Shown here: one piece after another, positions 37,347-47,142 of the stretch | Layout of the letters: the number at the start of each line of letters is the position of its first letter | How positions within the stretch are numbered: the first letter of the stretch is position 1 | NCBI GenBank assembly: GCA_001839685.1 | Contig: MLAK01000627.1 | Location: 1 to 64,000 of the forward strand | Direction: 5' to 3' | Source of the DNA: Tritrichomonas foetus | Taxonomy: Eukaryota > Parabasalia > Tritrichomonadida > Tritrichomonadidae | DNA length: 64,000 nucleotides | The notes under the pieces: model-generated | Databases searched by the model: none | Told to the model about the DNA's origin: nothing | The model's input: the letters and a program-made list of their open reading frames with translations, nothing else | Made by a program: the position numbers and the translations under genes

Positions 37347-40300
37347 ATGCAAGCACAATTTAGTAAAACAGAACCGATTGCAAAAATGCACGGCCACCTT
37401 GTTGATACAAACGATTCGATTGAAGCCGGAAAACGATTCTTTATCACATCTCGCCATTATCCGAAAAAAGATAGACAAACGATGAGAATCGCAGCTCGCA
37501 TCTACATTTCAAAAGACTTAGAAGTTTCAACATTACTGCAAGATTGCGTTAGCATTTTTAATTTGAATTATACGCCAAATTGTCTCATGATCAACGACAC
37601 TCAAACTCAAGTTGAAGATTTGAGTGAAGTTCCCGAAAAAACTTACATGTTTATTAAGTACGATGCCGAACTTCAGTTTAATTCCAAACGCGTTCGATTA
37701 TATCGAAATTCATATCCGAAAAAAGACGGAAAGCTTTATCACACAAAGAAAGGAGGAATTGACGCTTTATTGAAAGATGCCAAAAAATTACTGAAATTGG
37801 ATGAATATCCATCATTTTTATATCTTACGAACGGACAAAGATTAACCGATATTAATTCATTACCAGACAATACAACAACCGACATAATTGTTTGCAATGA
37901 TGAAAATTGCGTTTTTAAATCAATTAATGATGAATCACAATCAGTCACATCAGAAATGATGGCAGAGTCACCACTTATGTATCAGTCAAGCGACATTTAT
38001 AATTACATTCTCGGAATGGCAAGCACATCGATTCAAAAGGCGAAAAAGTTGGCAAAATTGGCTGCGTTTCAAATGCTGAGTGAAAAAGATAGAAAAAGTT
38101 TGCCAGAAGCTCAAAAAATCAAAAGAGTAATGAAAAAGACACATAATGAAGGGTTTAACAAACAAATGGCAACACAAATGATTGTTCCACCAATTTCTGA
38201 ACAATCAGTTTTGGGTGACCTCACCAAAAAGTGCATAGAATTTTTATCAGATGACGATCTTGGCAAGATTCAATACGTAATCAGTGGTGCGAATGGAAGT
38301 GGTAAATCAACTTTTCTTTATGTTTTTGCAAATACATTCGTTCGTAAATTGACTTTATGTGACGAAGAACAAAACTATTTGATGTTTCCTGTTAATTTTG
38401 AAAAATATACATTAATTAAGGATAAACCACTTCAGTTATACAATTTGTTTATTGAAATTGGATTTGAATCAGCCAAATATACTTGTTTCGAATTTGTTCA
38501 ATATGCAAACTTATTAAAACAATATCTAGTTCAGCTTCCTTTGCAGCTCGCTGCTAAAAAACCACCAGCGCCTTTTGGTTCTCTTCAGAATTTTGCAAAT
38601 GAAGTAGTCAAATGCTTCCAAAATAAAGGACAAAATATTGCTAATATTTTGAGAAGATTTCCATCTGCTTTTGCCAAAGCTATTGGATTAACAAATGCAA
38701 TCTTAGTCATTGATCATTTTGATTGCTTCGGCTCAGAATTTGGTGCTTCGTTTGCACGATGCTTTGTAAATACTCCATTCATTGTTGCAACCAAGAACGA
38801 CAAAGAGTTCTTTGAAGTTTTTGATAAAGTTGATCCTGAATTTTTGTATACTGAAAATTTAATTGAACCATTTGAAGACCGAGTTTTGTCAGTTCCTGAA
38901 CTAAAACTTCAATTAAAAGCAACACACTGTTTTGGATCACCTGGATTTGTCTCATTGTTCTCAGAAATCTGCGATATGGTGGAGAACTTTAATTGGCATG
39001 TCGACTCTGACCAGAGAATTCGTGGAAAATTCAATACAATTCGTTCGAAGGCTGAGCTTTCAAGAAAATTCATCATTCGACAAAAATTATTTAAACTTTG
39101 TATTCAATTAGAAGCAGCTGGTTCAAAAATCATAACAAATAATATTTTGAATGTCTTGGATGACATTGATCAGAATATCACATTCAACTTAACAACAGTG
39201 AATCAAGATGGCGCATCACGTGCAAGCACTGTACACAGAACCAGAACAAAAGACAACAGTAGTCGATCAAATCATGATCAAATTTTTGATGATAAATACA
39301 AAATAGCCAACATTAAGAATCGCTCAATTGAAATCGATAATAATGAAAATAATAAAAATAACAGAAAACCTTCACCACCTAAAAATAACATGTTTAACAA
39401 CATTGTGAACGATAAAAGCAATAAATTAGATGGACTTAATAGCATAATGAGTGCAATTGGAAATTCACCAGCAAGCCAAAAGAATTCACATCAACAACAA
39501 TCTCCTTCTCAACAAAACAATAAAATCGATAATAAGCTTTCCAAACCATCACCAAGCCATAAGAAAGGATTCAGTAGTTCAGATGATGCTGAAAGTGGAT
39601 TTAATTTCGATAATTTGAAACCAATTAACAAGATACCTGTTAATAATTCACCATCTACAGATAAAAACGTTAGAATTACTAATAATAAACCACCACAAAG
39701 AAAAGGAAGTCCAATTCAAAAACCACCAAAACAACAAAATAACTTTTCTGATTCAGACTCAAATGATGATGATGAAAACCAAAAGAAAGTTATGAAAAAG
39801 CCAGTTCAATTCAATTTCAATAAGAATTCACGACCAGTTGCTTCAAGTCAAGTTGCCACTAATCAAAAATCTTCTCCATCAGCGAAAAACACGTTCGATT
39901 CATATTCAGAAGATGACGACGATGATGATAACAATTTCAATAACCAAAGCAAATTACCAATTGCAAGAAACCAGGCCTCACCATCAAAAATTCCTGAAAG
40001 ACGTTCACCTGCGAAAAGTGTTGGTTCTCAAATGATTGTTCCAGATAAACAAGTTGTTCGAAAATCTCCACCAAAGAAACCAGCCACCAACTTCAATGAC
40101 CCAATATCAGATTCTTATTCGAATGATGACGATTTTCGTTCTCCACTCAGAAAATCTAACAATTCAACACCACAAAGCCAAAAGCGCCTCTCACAAAATG
40201 CACTAGCTGACTCTGATTCTGACTCTGAGGGTTATGCCATCCCTGGAACTAAACAGAACTCTCAAAAATCCACGCCAAACAAGAAATCACCTGCAGCTTC

Positions 40301-40607
40301 TCCAAATCACAATTTAAATAGTCCAGGAAAGAAATCCCCTTCAGGAAGAATAAAAGGATCACCAGTAAATAAAAATTCCCCTGGAAACCAACCCGTTAAA
40401 AAGTTCGATTTTGATGATAGTGATGAAGATGAAGATGGAGATGACTATGGTAATTTAAATAATAATAAAAACAGGAGTGTAAGTAATAATAATAATAATA
40501 ATAAGTTTAGAAAGAATAGATTTGACAGTGACAGCGAAGAGGATGAAGAAGAAGAAATTTCTTCACTCCGAAAACGGGCCATCAATGATTTTGAATCAAG
40601 CGACTAA
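37347..40607 (+). CDS. Doublecortin-like domains fused to a P-loop ATPase, with a long disordered tail
   Basis: 1,086 aa from the ATG at 37347 (1,112 from 37269). Two consecutive doublecortin-like ubiquitin-fold domains are suggested at about residues 29-104 and 113-188. The second carries the typical RVRLYRNSYPKKDGKLYH strand and the LYLTNGQRLTDINSLP segment. A helical linker is followed by an ATPase domain with Walker A GANGSGKS (about 314-321), a Walker B-like ILVIDHFD (about 455) and an arginine-containing sensor region. From about 620 the chain is low-complexity Ser/Asn/Lys/Asp, with many KKSP-type and acidic DSDSD patches. DCX modules bind microtubules, so a cytoskeleton-linked ATPase is a reasonable inference. 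Such proteins appear in trichomonads; I know no animal counterpart. The start is the main uncertainty. Confidence 0.75.
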   Translation: MQAQFSKTEPIAKMHGHLVDTNDSIEAGKRFFITSRHYPKKDRQTMRIAARIYISKDLEVSTLLQDCVSIFNLNYTPNCLMINDTQTQVEDLSEVPEKTYMFIKYDAELQFNSKRVRLYRNSYPKKDGKLYHTKKGGIDALLKDAKKLLKLDEYPSFLYLTNGQRLTDINSLPDNTTTDIIVCNDENCVFKSINDESQSVTSEMMAESPLMYQSSDIYNYILGMASTSIQKAKKLAKLAAFQMLSEKDRKSLPEAQKIKRVMKKTHNEGFNKQMATQMIVPPISEQSVLGDLTKKCIEFLSDDDLGKIQYVISGANGSGKSTFLYVFANTFVRKLTLCDEEQNYLMFPVNFEKYTLIKDKPLQLYNLFIEIGFESAKYTCFEFVQYANLLKQYLVQLPLQLAAKKPPAPFGSLQNFANEVVKCFQNKGQNIANILRRFPSAFAKAIGLTNAILVIDHFDCFGSEFGASFARCFVNTPFIVATKNDKEFFEVFDKVDPEFLYTENLIEPFEDRVLSVPELKLQLKATHCFGSPGFVSLFSEICDMVENFNWHVDSDQRIRGKFNTIRSKAELSRKFIIRQKLFKLCIQLEAAGSKIITNNILNVLDDIDQNITFNLTTVNQDGASRASTVHRTRTKDNSSRSNHDQIFDDKYKIANIKNRSIEIDNNENNKNNRKPSPPKNNMFNNIVNDKSNKLDGLNSIMSAIGNSPASQKNSHQQQSPSQQNNKIDNKLSKPSPSHKKGFSSSDDAESGFNFDNLKPINKIPVNNSPSTDKNVRITNNKPPQRKGSPIQKPPKQQNNFSDSDSNDDDENQKKVMKKPVQFNFNKNSRPVASSQVATNQKSSPSAKNTFDSYSEDDDDDDNNFNNQSKLPIARNQASPSKIPERRSPAKSVGSQMIVPDKQVVRKSPPKKPATNFNDPISDSYSNDDDFRSPLRKSNNSTPQSQKRLSQNALADSDSDSEGYAIPGTKQNSQKSTPNKKSPAASPNHNLNSPGKKSPSGRIKGSPVNKNSPGNQPVKKFDFDDSDEDEDGDDYGNLNNNKNRSVSNNNNNNKFRKNRFDSDSEEDEEEEISSLRKRAINDFESSD

Positions 40608-40904
40608 TTCATTTTTGATTTTTTTATTCATAAAGATATTTATTTTTGATTATATTTTTCTTCTATTTTGTTTCTTTTTAAATTCACATAATTTGGTTCA
40701 TTTATTCAAATATCTTCAACATAATCAAATATCTTCAACATAATCAAATATCTTCAAAATAATCAAATATCTTCAACATAATCAAATATCTTCAACATAA
40801 TCAAATATCTTCAAATAAAGAGAATCAATCAAATAAAGAGAATCAAAAAGAAAATTACCAAAAATGGAGTTTGCAAAGATTTTTGTTTTATTGAAACATA
40901 AAAA
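40608..40904. other. Convergent spacer with minisatellite
   Basis: Contains the 19-bp repeat called separately, then short AT-rich sequence up to the next gene's 3' end. Confidence 0.5.
40706..40819. repeat. 19-bp minisatellite, about 6 copies
   Basis: Direct copies of TCAAATATCTTCAACATAA starting at 40706, 40725, 40744, 40763, 40782 and 40801. Four are identical, one has a single change, and the last runs into ATAAAGAGAATCAATCAAATAAAG. Confidence 0.95.
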
Positions 40905-41630
40905 TTATAAATTATCGTATAAGGTCATATATTTGTTGGATCTCTTCTTTCTGCAGCCTGCAGAATGCTCGTCCATATTTCCACAGCATGACCAGGCCTT
41001 TCCTCCAAGCGCTTCATTTTCAATGTAAACGCCGTCGTGGAAATATTCGATCTGGTCAGCCTTGTGAATGAATCGGTTTGATACTTTTGACATTTTTGGT
41101 TTCTTTACGATAAATGGTGGAGGTGGCTGTGCTGCTGGGATTCCGTTTTCTTTGATCATTTTCGCATATTGAATTTGACGTGTAACTAACAGTGGGGTGT
41201 TGGACAATGGCTGGCACTTTTTAATTGTATTCATTCGTGCGTCTGCTGTGAATTTTCGGAATTGCTTTGCTTCCAATTTTGGATTGATTGTTCCCATATC
41301 GTCCCATGGAAGTGATGGATCGTAAAAATCGCGTCTAAAATCAGGATCTTTCTCGTTTTTCCGAGTTACGTAGATATTCTGCGGATTGAATGGCTCCTTT
41401 GGATTGAAGACCAAAACGTCATTGCACCACTTTTTCTTTGTGACGCCGTCTATCTGCGGTTGAAGAGTAAGCAGTACCTCCCTCCTTGCAATTGCTGCAC
41501 GAAGAGGCATATCTTCACGTGAGAAGGCCATTTCATCTGGAGCGAATGAAAGTTTGACGCCGGCCGTCCCTGGCTTAAATTTCTTGTTGTAGCTGATGAG
41601 TTCGTGTTTAGGGGTGTCGTCTGCGTCCAT
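40905..41630 (-). CDS. Hypothetical protein with C-terminal Cys/His cluster
   Basis: 241 aa, basic and Pro-rich, with no signal peptide or membrane segment. The body contains conserved-looking short phrases (NPKEPFNPQNIYVTRK, SLPWDDMGTINPKLEAKQFRKF, NTPLLVTRQIQYAK) separated by flexible sequence. Near the end, EYFHDGVYIENEALGGKAWSCCGNMDEHSAGC has three Cys and flanking His residues in an arrangement that could bind zinc, like the WxCC....GC patterns of CHORD-type and related modules. The phrase style is that of small microtubule- or axoneme-associated proteins, which is inference only. The gene lies convergent to the DCX-ATPase gene. Confidence 0.7.
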   Translation of the reverse strand: MDADDTPKHELISYNKKFKPGTAGVKLSFAPDEMAFSREDMPLRAAIARREVLLTLQPQIDGVTKKKWCNDVLVFNPKEPFNPQNIYVTRKNEKDPDFRRDFYDPSLPWDDMGTINPKLEAKQFRKFTADARMNTIKKCQPLSNTPLLVTRQIQYAKMIKENGIPAAQPPPPFIVKKPKMSKVSNRFIHKADQIEYFHDGVYIENEALGGKAWSCCGNMDEHSAGCRKKRSNKYMTLYDNL

Positions 41631-41864
41631 GTGAGTGATTTTCGAGATGAGATTTAAATCAAGAAATTTTCTAAAAAATACGTTACTATAGTGAAATTGA
41701 ACTTTTTGATGTAATCGAACTTTTTGATGGAAATAGATTGATATTTAACTTGATAGTATTCTGTGCATATTTAGCTGAATTCGTTGAAATATATGACCAT
41801 ATAATTTCAGAAATATAATTATTAAAGGTGAAATAATTCACCGTGCGATTGGCAAAGATGTCCT

Positions 41865-43313
41865 ATGGATGGACAAATGGGATATAAAATCACTGAAAAC
41901 AATCAATCAATTTTTCAGAGGGTTCATGATCGAGAAGAAGATGATAATAGTGACGAAAGCCAAGAAAAAATTCAAATTGCAATCGAATCAATATCAAAAA
42001 TTGTGGATAATGAAAATATCGAAGAATCTTTAAATAATTTAGTTCTTTTTACAAACGATCCAGATTTTGATTTCATTGAAGGAGTTCCATCCCAGCTGGT
42101 GACCAATATTATTGCATATATGAGATCCTTTCCACAAAATCGAATTTTTGCACTTTTTAGTGCTAGATTAATTGGCAATATTTGGCTTGCTGATGGTAAA
42201 AGCTATCCATTATTTGTAGATCCTGAATTAATTGAAAGTGTGACTTCACTCTGTCTTCAAAAAGTTGATGAAGAAATTGCACTTACTAGTATTCGTGCCC
42301 TTACCTGTTTAATCAACTCAACATATGAGAAAGGAAGTCCAGTTTTTGCAGTTGACCAATTAGATGCAATTCTGAATGAATCAATTATGAATCAATTTCT
42401 CTCATTTTTCGATTCAAATAATGGTGATTTAATTTTAGCTTTTCTTTCTTTACTTGAAGCGATTTCTCAAACTTATCAAAAAGAGTTACTTCAAGTTGTT
42501 CATCATCCCAAATTTTTTGAGATTTTAAATGTCGAAACTTTTTTTGAATCTTGTTTATCATTTCTTTGTAACTTGTCAAAAAATGAAGAATGTTTTACTA
42601 TTGTTTTCAATTCAGATTTCCGACAAATTTTTCTTTCATACTTGCCAAAAATCAAAAATCCAGTTACTCTAAATAAGTTTTATTCTGTACTTTCGCTTTT
42701 TGTCAAGAAATATGGAGATGATTTCATTAAACCCGAATTTTGGTCAATTGTTACTCATCATTTATTAGAAATGGCAACTTTAGACACTACAGAAATATTT
42801 GCTTTTATAGAAACAGTTATTCTCATATATCCAAAATGCCTCAATGATGAATTATGGACAAATATTTTTTCAATATCTGAACAATTTTCGTTTGCAAATA
42901 AAGAAAGATGTGCTGTAATGCTATGCATATATTTCCATGATTTTCAGAATTCCATCGTTCTCAATTTGGAATCTCCACCATTGAGTATTGCCATCAATGG
43001 TGGATATGAGTTTATTCTCAATATTGCCGCACAGACAAAAAATCCAATATCATTAAAAACGATGCTGGAATTCTTGACTGAATATTTAATTAAAAGTCCA
43101 GAAACTTTTTTGCCAATTATTCATGAAAGTGATATTATTGAGCAATTGAAATTGATGAAAGAAGGAAAGACACCTAAAAAAGAGATTCAAGATGAAGATT
43201 TAGGATATATTGACGATGACAGCGATCTTGTTACATTAATTGAATCCTTTTTGACCCTTGTTTCCTTTTCTTTTTTAAGTCCTTTCAAAGACAACTTTTA
43301 TGAATCAGAATAG
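41865..43313 (+). CDS. Hypothetical alpha-helical (armadillo-like) protein
   Basis: 482 aa without signal, membrane or coiled-coil segments. After an acidic N-terminus (DREEDDNSDESQEK) the protein is a series of amphipathic helices with regularly spaced Leu/Ile (LISTIRALTCLINSTYE-like units, LLEAISQTY, FCNLSKNEE), the usual look of an armadillo/HEAT solenoid. The tail is acidic (DEDLGYIDDDSD). Trichomonad genomes contain many such solenoids with no named function. A TCACCG sequence precedes the first ATG at 41858, whose frame is short; the ATG used here is the next one. Confidence 0.75.
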   Translation: MDGQMGYKITENNQSIFQRVHDREEDDNSDESQEKIQIAIESISKIVDNENIEESLNNLVLFTNDPDFDFIEGVPSQLVTNIIAYMRSFPQNRIFALFSARLIGNIWLADGKSYPLFVDPELIESVTSLCLQKVDEEIALTSIRALTCLINSTYEKGSPVFAVDQLDAILNESIMNQFLSFFDSNNGDLILAFLSLLEAISQTYQKELLQVVHHPKFFEILNVETFFESCLSFLCNLSKNEECFTIVFNSDFRQIFLSYLPKIKNPVTLNKFYSVLSLFVKKYGDDFIKPEFWSIVTHHLLEMATLDTTEIFAFIETVILIYPKCLNDELWTNIFSISEQFSFANKERCAVMLCIYFHDFQNSIVLNLESPPLSIAINGGYEFILNIAAQTKNPISLKTMLEFLTEYLIKSPETFLPIIHESDIIEQLKLMKEGKTPKKEIQDEDLGYIDDDSDLVTLIESFLTLVSFSFLSPFKDNFYESE

Positions 43314-43674
43314 GCATTCTTGTTTTAATTAATAAAAATATAGTAAATATTTTCTTTCTTCGACAATTTCTTTTGATGATTTATTTCTTTTGATGTTTTA
43401 TTTCTTCAGTTTCTTGATTTCGTGATTGATTTGATTGAATCATATATGTTCAAAAATTAATCAACACTTCTCGTTGATCTGCAAATTCGACATTTTTTGT
43501 AATTAAAAATTCAATGATTCTCTATCAAATCTATTAAACGCTTTACAAAATCTTTTGAATTTGATGAACGATCGATTTTTCTGATCTTTCAAATTAATTT
43601 TTTCAGAAGGTTATTTGAATAAAATATATTTGCTTTTGAGTTAATTCAAAAAGTAAAACGTTTGATCACATAAC
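43314..43674. other. AT-rich spacer, nothing recognised
   Basis: Spacer of about 360 bases; short phrase TTATTTCTTTTGATG is repeated imperfectly just after the stop codon. The initiator of the next gene lies at its end. Confidence 0.45.
43666..43671 (+). promoter_or_regulatory. Initiator (Inr) element of the YbaK-family gene
   Basis: TCACAT with presumed +1 A at 43668, seven bases before the ATG at 43675; matches TCA(+1)Y(T/A). Confidence 0.6.
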
Positions 43675-44145
43675 ATGACTACCGAGCATGTTCGCGAATA
43701 CCTGAAACAGTTTGGCCGTGACCAAGAAGTTCTCGAACTTGAACTTTCAAGCGCGACGGTTTCTCTTGCAGCAGAAGCCCTCAACGTCGAACCCGGAAGA
43801 ATCGCCAAAACCATGTCTTTTTATGACGCCGATAAAACAAAGTGCATTTTAGTTGTTGCCGCAGGAGACAAAAAAATTGACAATGCCAAATTCAGGGCTG
43901 AATTCAACATCAAATCGAAGATGCTTCAATCAAAAGATGTTGAGAAGTTGACTGGATACGCTCCAGGTGGCGTCTGCCCGTTTGCCAATCCAGAATCTGC
44001 TCGAGTGTTCCTTGATGTTTCTCTCAAAAGGTTCGAAACAGTTTATCCAGCATGCGGAACAGATAATTCGGCAATTAAACTGACATGTGATGATTTGGAG
44101 AAACTTTCAAAATCCGTCAAATGGATTGACATCACCAAAGATTAA
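43675..44145 (+). CDS. YbaK/ProX-family aminoacyl-tRNA deacylase
   Basis: 156 aa, the usual size of the stand-alone domain. The YbaK fold features are present: SSATVSLAAEALNVEPGRIAKTMSF (with the key Lys after Ile-Ala), LVVAAGDKKIDNAKF, and the substrate-pocket strip LTGYAPGGVCPFA, followed by FLDVSLKRFETVYPACGTDNSAIKLT. Proteins of this kind hydrolyse mischarged tRNA such as Cys- or Ala-tRNA(Pro), protecting protein synthesis. They are scattered in eukaryotes and abundant in bacteria, so lateral transfer is possible. The initiator is seven bases upstream. Confidence 0.9.
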   Translation: MTTEHVREYLKQFGRDQEVLELELSSATVSLAAEALNVEPGRIAKTMSFYDADKTKCILVVAAGDKKIDNAKFRAEFNIKSKMLQSKDVEKLTGYAPGGVCPFANPESARVFLDVSLKRFETVYPACGTDNSAIKLTCDDLEKLSKSVKWIDITKD

Positions 44146-44650
44146 ATTTTCGGGTAAATTTTTTTTCCATTTTTTCATATTAATTTCTTTCTTTTAAATT
44201 TTCCATCAAGCAGAAAATAAGATGTATTAAACACATAAATACACAATTTTACACTCAAATAATAAATCTTCATGGAAATTATTGTTCCAATTTTATGATT
44301 TTCAATTTTTGTTATTAAATTTTTGGAATTTTCTATTTTTAAGAACGATTTTAATGCGTCTTGTTTTAGATTTAGAAAAATGGATTGAAATAATAATTAG
44401 ATGAAATGATTTTCTCTCATTTTCAATATGTTCATATAAAGTTCCTTCATTTTTTATATCTAATAATCAGAAAATTCATTCAAACTCTCACCGTTTCAAA
44501 TTTTTCCCAAAAAAGTCATTCGTAAATCTCATTTTCGAATCCCGCCACTTTAAATCATCATATTATAATCATGAAAAATTGAGATAGAGATAGTCGTGAA
44601 AGAGCTGAAAGATGAATTCAAACAATAAGAAATAATAACATTTAATACAA
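44146..44650. other. Convergent AT-rich spacer, nothing recognised
   Basis: About 500 bases between the YbaK gene and the UBL-UBA gene. I see no frame, repeat or RNA gene. Confidence 0.45.
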
Positions 44651-45610
44651 CTAACATTCCGGTCTTGGTCTCTTCCGCAGCAGCTGCTCAGCCTTTTGAA
44701 CGTTTCCGCCTGTTTCTCGAAGCGCCTGAAGGATTCCTTCCTCGTCTGTAAATCCCATATTTTTTAATGCCGTGAGTTGATCGGCAAATTTCTCTTTGAG
44801 GGCAGATATCGTATTGTCTTTCCCTCGGCGACCGTTTGCAGCTTCCCAGGTTGTTGGGGGCGCATCCAATTGCCTTTCGTAAAATGAGAATCTCGGCGTT
44901 AAAGACAGAGCAGTATTTTGGAATACGTTTTTCTTCTTTTTCCAGCAATTCGGCAGAGCTTTTTCGCTGATTTTTGGAACATATACGATATTGGTATATC
45001 CAGATGCCCTTGAGCTAGTTGTTGGTGCTGGCTCCTCATCCATTACTGACTGTAGGAGGCGATAGCCATCTGGCGTGGCCTCGAACTGAGCGAATGTCAT
45101 GTCTTGAGATTGCGCCACAAATTGAAGAGTTTTCTCGCTGAGTGGCCGTTCGGAGGACTTGACGGCTTGTGCCGCATCATCCAAAATTTGCTGAATTTCT
45201 GGATTAATTCGAGCCGCTGATTTCAATACCGGATGTTCGAGAATTTGGTTGATTTCGTCGATCGCAAGCGCAAATTTGGTCGAGGATGACTCGCCGAGCG
45301 TGTTGACGAGTTCGAATAGGCGAGAAAGTAATGCTGATGCTTTCGGTCTTTCGACTTTCTGATGTTTTATGGCCAAATAGACGATATCGTTCGCATTGAT
45401 GTTGTAGAATCCAAGCGTCATGTCATCACAGAGAACTTTCCCCCTGAAGACAAGCCGCTGTTGCTGGGGTGGGATGAAGCATTGTCGCATAATTTGTTCT
45501 TTGAGAGAAAAGATTGTGTCAACTCGAGAAGCCTGAGTCTCGATAATTGTCCCATCGATTTGCTTGATCTTAATTGTGGCCGGGCGAACTCGGGCACTCA
45601 GAGAAAGCAT
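44651..45610 (-). CDS. Ubiquilin/Dsk2-like UBL-UBA shuttle protein
   Basis: 319 aa. An N-terminal ubiquitin-like domain (residues 11-83; VDTIFSLKEQIMRQ, the loop FIPPQQQRLVFRGKVLCDDMTLGFYNI) is followed by a helical centre (about 90-200). A C-terminal UBA domain lies at about 275-315 (ALKEKFADQLTALKNMGFTDEEGILQALRETGGNVQKAEQLL), which contains the MGF loop and the closing LL. The layout fits Dsk2/ubiquilin, which deliver ubiquitinated proteins to the proteasome. STI1 repeats were not clearly found, and the protein is shorter than typical ubiquilins. C and G use in third positions is high, suggesting strong expression. Confidence 0.85.
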   Translation of the reverse strand: MLSLSARVRPATIKIKQIDGTIIETQASRVDTIFSLKEQIMRQCFIPPQQQRLVFRGKVLCDDMTLGFYNINANDIVYLAIKHQKVERPKASALLSRLFELVNTLGESSSTKFALAIDEINQILEHPVLKSAARINPEIQQILDDAAQAVKSSERPLSEKTLQFVAQSQDMTFAQFEATPDGYRLLQSVMDEEPAPTTSSRASGYTNIVYVPKISEKALPNCWKKKKNVFQNTALSLTPRFSFYERQLDAPPTTWEAANGRRGKDNTISALKEKFADQLTALKNMGFTDEEGILQALRETGGNVQKAEQLLRKRPRPEC

Positions 45611-46569
45611 TTTCTCCTTCTTTGAAAAACTGCGAATTATGAATTAGACTCACAAAAAGTTTTAAGATTGAAGATTTTTGATAGAAATTTTCTGGAAATT
45701 ATTTGTGAAGAAATTATGAAATTAAATCCATGAGAACTTTTTCCGAATTGTCGAAAAATAATTTTTCTATGATTCTCTCATTGAAATTGTGATTAGTTTT
45801 AATTGAAATTTATGTAAAGTATTCATAAATAAATATAATCATAAAATTTTGAAAAGAAAAACTTTCTCTTTTCACCCGTTACTTGGTCACTTTTGTATTA
45901 ATTTATCATCGCGAGTGATGTCGATCTCTTTCTTCATGCGGAAAGAAAAGGTATAAGCAGAAAAATCTCGACTTCCCAAGGAAATCTATGTCTCGTCAAT
46001 GTTGTGATTATGCCAATTTTATTCCACAATCATTTATGAATTCTTATTTGTGAAATGAATATTATTGGTAATAAATTATATGTGAATAAGGTTTTGGTGA
46101 ACATGAATGCAAGCATTTGATTGTGCTATCTAAATACATTTAAATATTTGTTAACATAAAATAACATGCTTTAGATTATTCTAATGATCATTAACTAAAA
46201 TAAATATGTGATGTATAGTATGAACACATTTTATGATTTTAGATCATGAAAAACCAGTCTGAAGAAAATCGATAATAATCACATTCTTTCTCATATTGGG
46301 TGCTTTGAAATATCAAAGATGTTTAGGTTTATATGCACTCCTTGGAGTTGGCATCATTTCATTTTTGTATCAAAATCATGGTTTTCATATAATATTTTTT
46401 TTTTTTTGTCCAAAAGACATTCAAGAGGAAAAGGATTCATGACTGCTTTTAATAAAAAAAAAATTATATCAGCATCTCCATTTTTAGCTTTTAAATTTCA
46501 GATAATAATTCGAGATTTTAAAAAAAAGCGCATTTAGTGAAAAATAGAATATTCAGTTAAAGGTAGTTT
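45611..46569. other. Gene-poor AT-rich stretch
   Basis: About 960 bases upstream of the UBL-UBA gene and downstream of ARL3. The only longer frame (46319-46537) is hydrophobic/basic low-complexity sequence over a T run and an A run, without a family match. Confidence 0.45.
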
Positions 46570-47128
46570 TTACTTGATTGCTTGGACAAGCCATTTAAGA
46601 CCATCATCAAGTCCACTTCCGGTGATGGCTGAGCATCCTTGAATTTGCCATGGGTGGTCCCTGATCTTGTGGAGGTCGAGGGCGACTGTAACCTGATCAG
46701 CTGGAAGAGCTGTAGCGAGATCCTGCTTGTTGGCGAAAATAAGAACTGGAACGTTGGCCAATTTTGGATCGGCCAAAAGACTAGTTAATTCGAGGGAGGT
46801 TTCTTCAAGACGTGGTTCATCCGCACAGTCGACCACCCAGACGAGGGCATCTGTATTCTCGTAGTAGTTATCCCAGTATTGACGAATAGCCTTCTGGCCT
46901 CCGATATCCCATACGTTGAACTTGAAGGAATCGGCCTGGACTGTTTTCACGTTGAAGCCGCGTGTTGGTGATGTCTCAGTTGGATCTTCATTGCACAAAT
47001 TCTTTAAGATTGTTGTTTTTCCGGCATTATCGAGTCCAAGAAGTCTGAGTGTTAGAAAATAAAGCATACAATATCCTGCATTCGTGGTCGGAACGACGCA
47101 TTTGTTGAAGAAGACGAAGAAGACCCAT
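46570..47128 (-). CDS. ARL3: ARL3 GTPase, two exons with a 25-nt intron
   Basis: The spliced protein is 177 aa (exon 1: 47128-47070, 59 nt; exon 2: 47044-46570). Exon 1 starts [12 protein letters not shown], the ARL3 N-terminal amphipathic helix. Joining the exons puts the P-loop GLDNAGKT directly after the ...RILLL strand. Other motifs: [10 protein letters not shown] switch I, NVWDIGGQ switch [20 protein letters not shown]. Read without splicing, the frame has no ATG at the proper place, loses the N-terminal helix and garbles the first strand. ARL3 releases lipidated cargo such as from UNC119 and PDE6D in cilia and flagella; Gly2 is not thought to be myristoylated in ARL3. It fits a flagellate. 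A TCACTT initiator sits 12 bases before the ATG. Confidence 0.92.
47045..47069 (-). other. 25-nt spliceosomal intron in ARL3
   Basis: On the minus strand the intron starts GTATGC at 47069, close to the GTAYGT 5' site of trichomonads, and ends TCTAACACTCAG at 47045, which matches 10 of 12 bases of their fused branch-point/3' site ACTAACACACAG. Removal restores the ARL3 frame exactly between an Ile-Leu and Leu-Leu codon pair (phase 2). Confidence 0.92.
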
Positions 47129-47136
47129 TTTAAAAA

Positions 47137-47142
47137 AAGTGA
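47137..47142 (-). promoter_or_regulatory. Initiator (Inr) element of ARL3
   Basis: Minus-strand TCACTT with presumed +1 A at 47140, 12 bases before the ATG at 47128. It also supports exon 1 as the true 5' end. Confidence 0.55.

Noticed and set aside
46319..46537. 72-codon frame between UBL-UBA and ARL3
   Set aside because: It runs through homopolymer tracts and lacks a motif or initiator.
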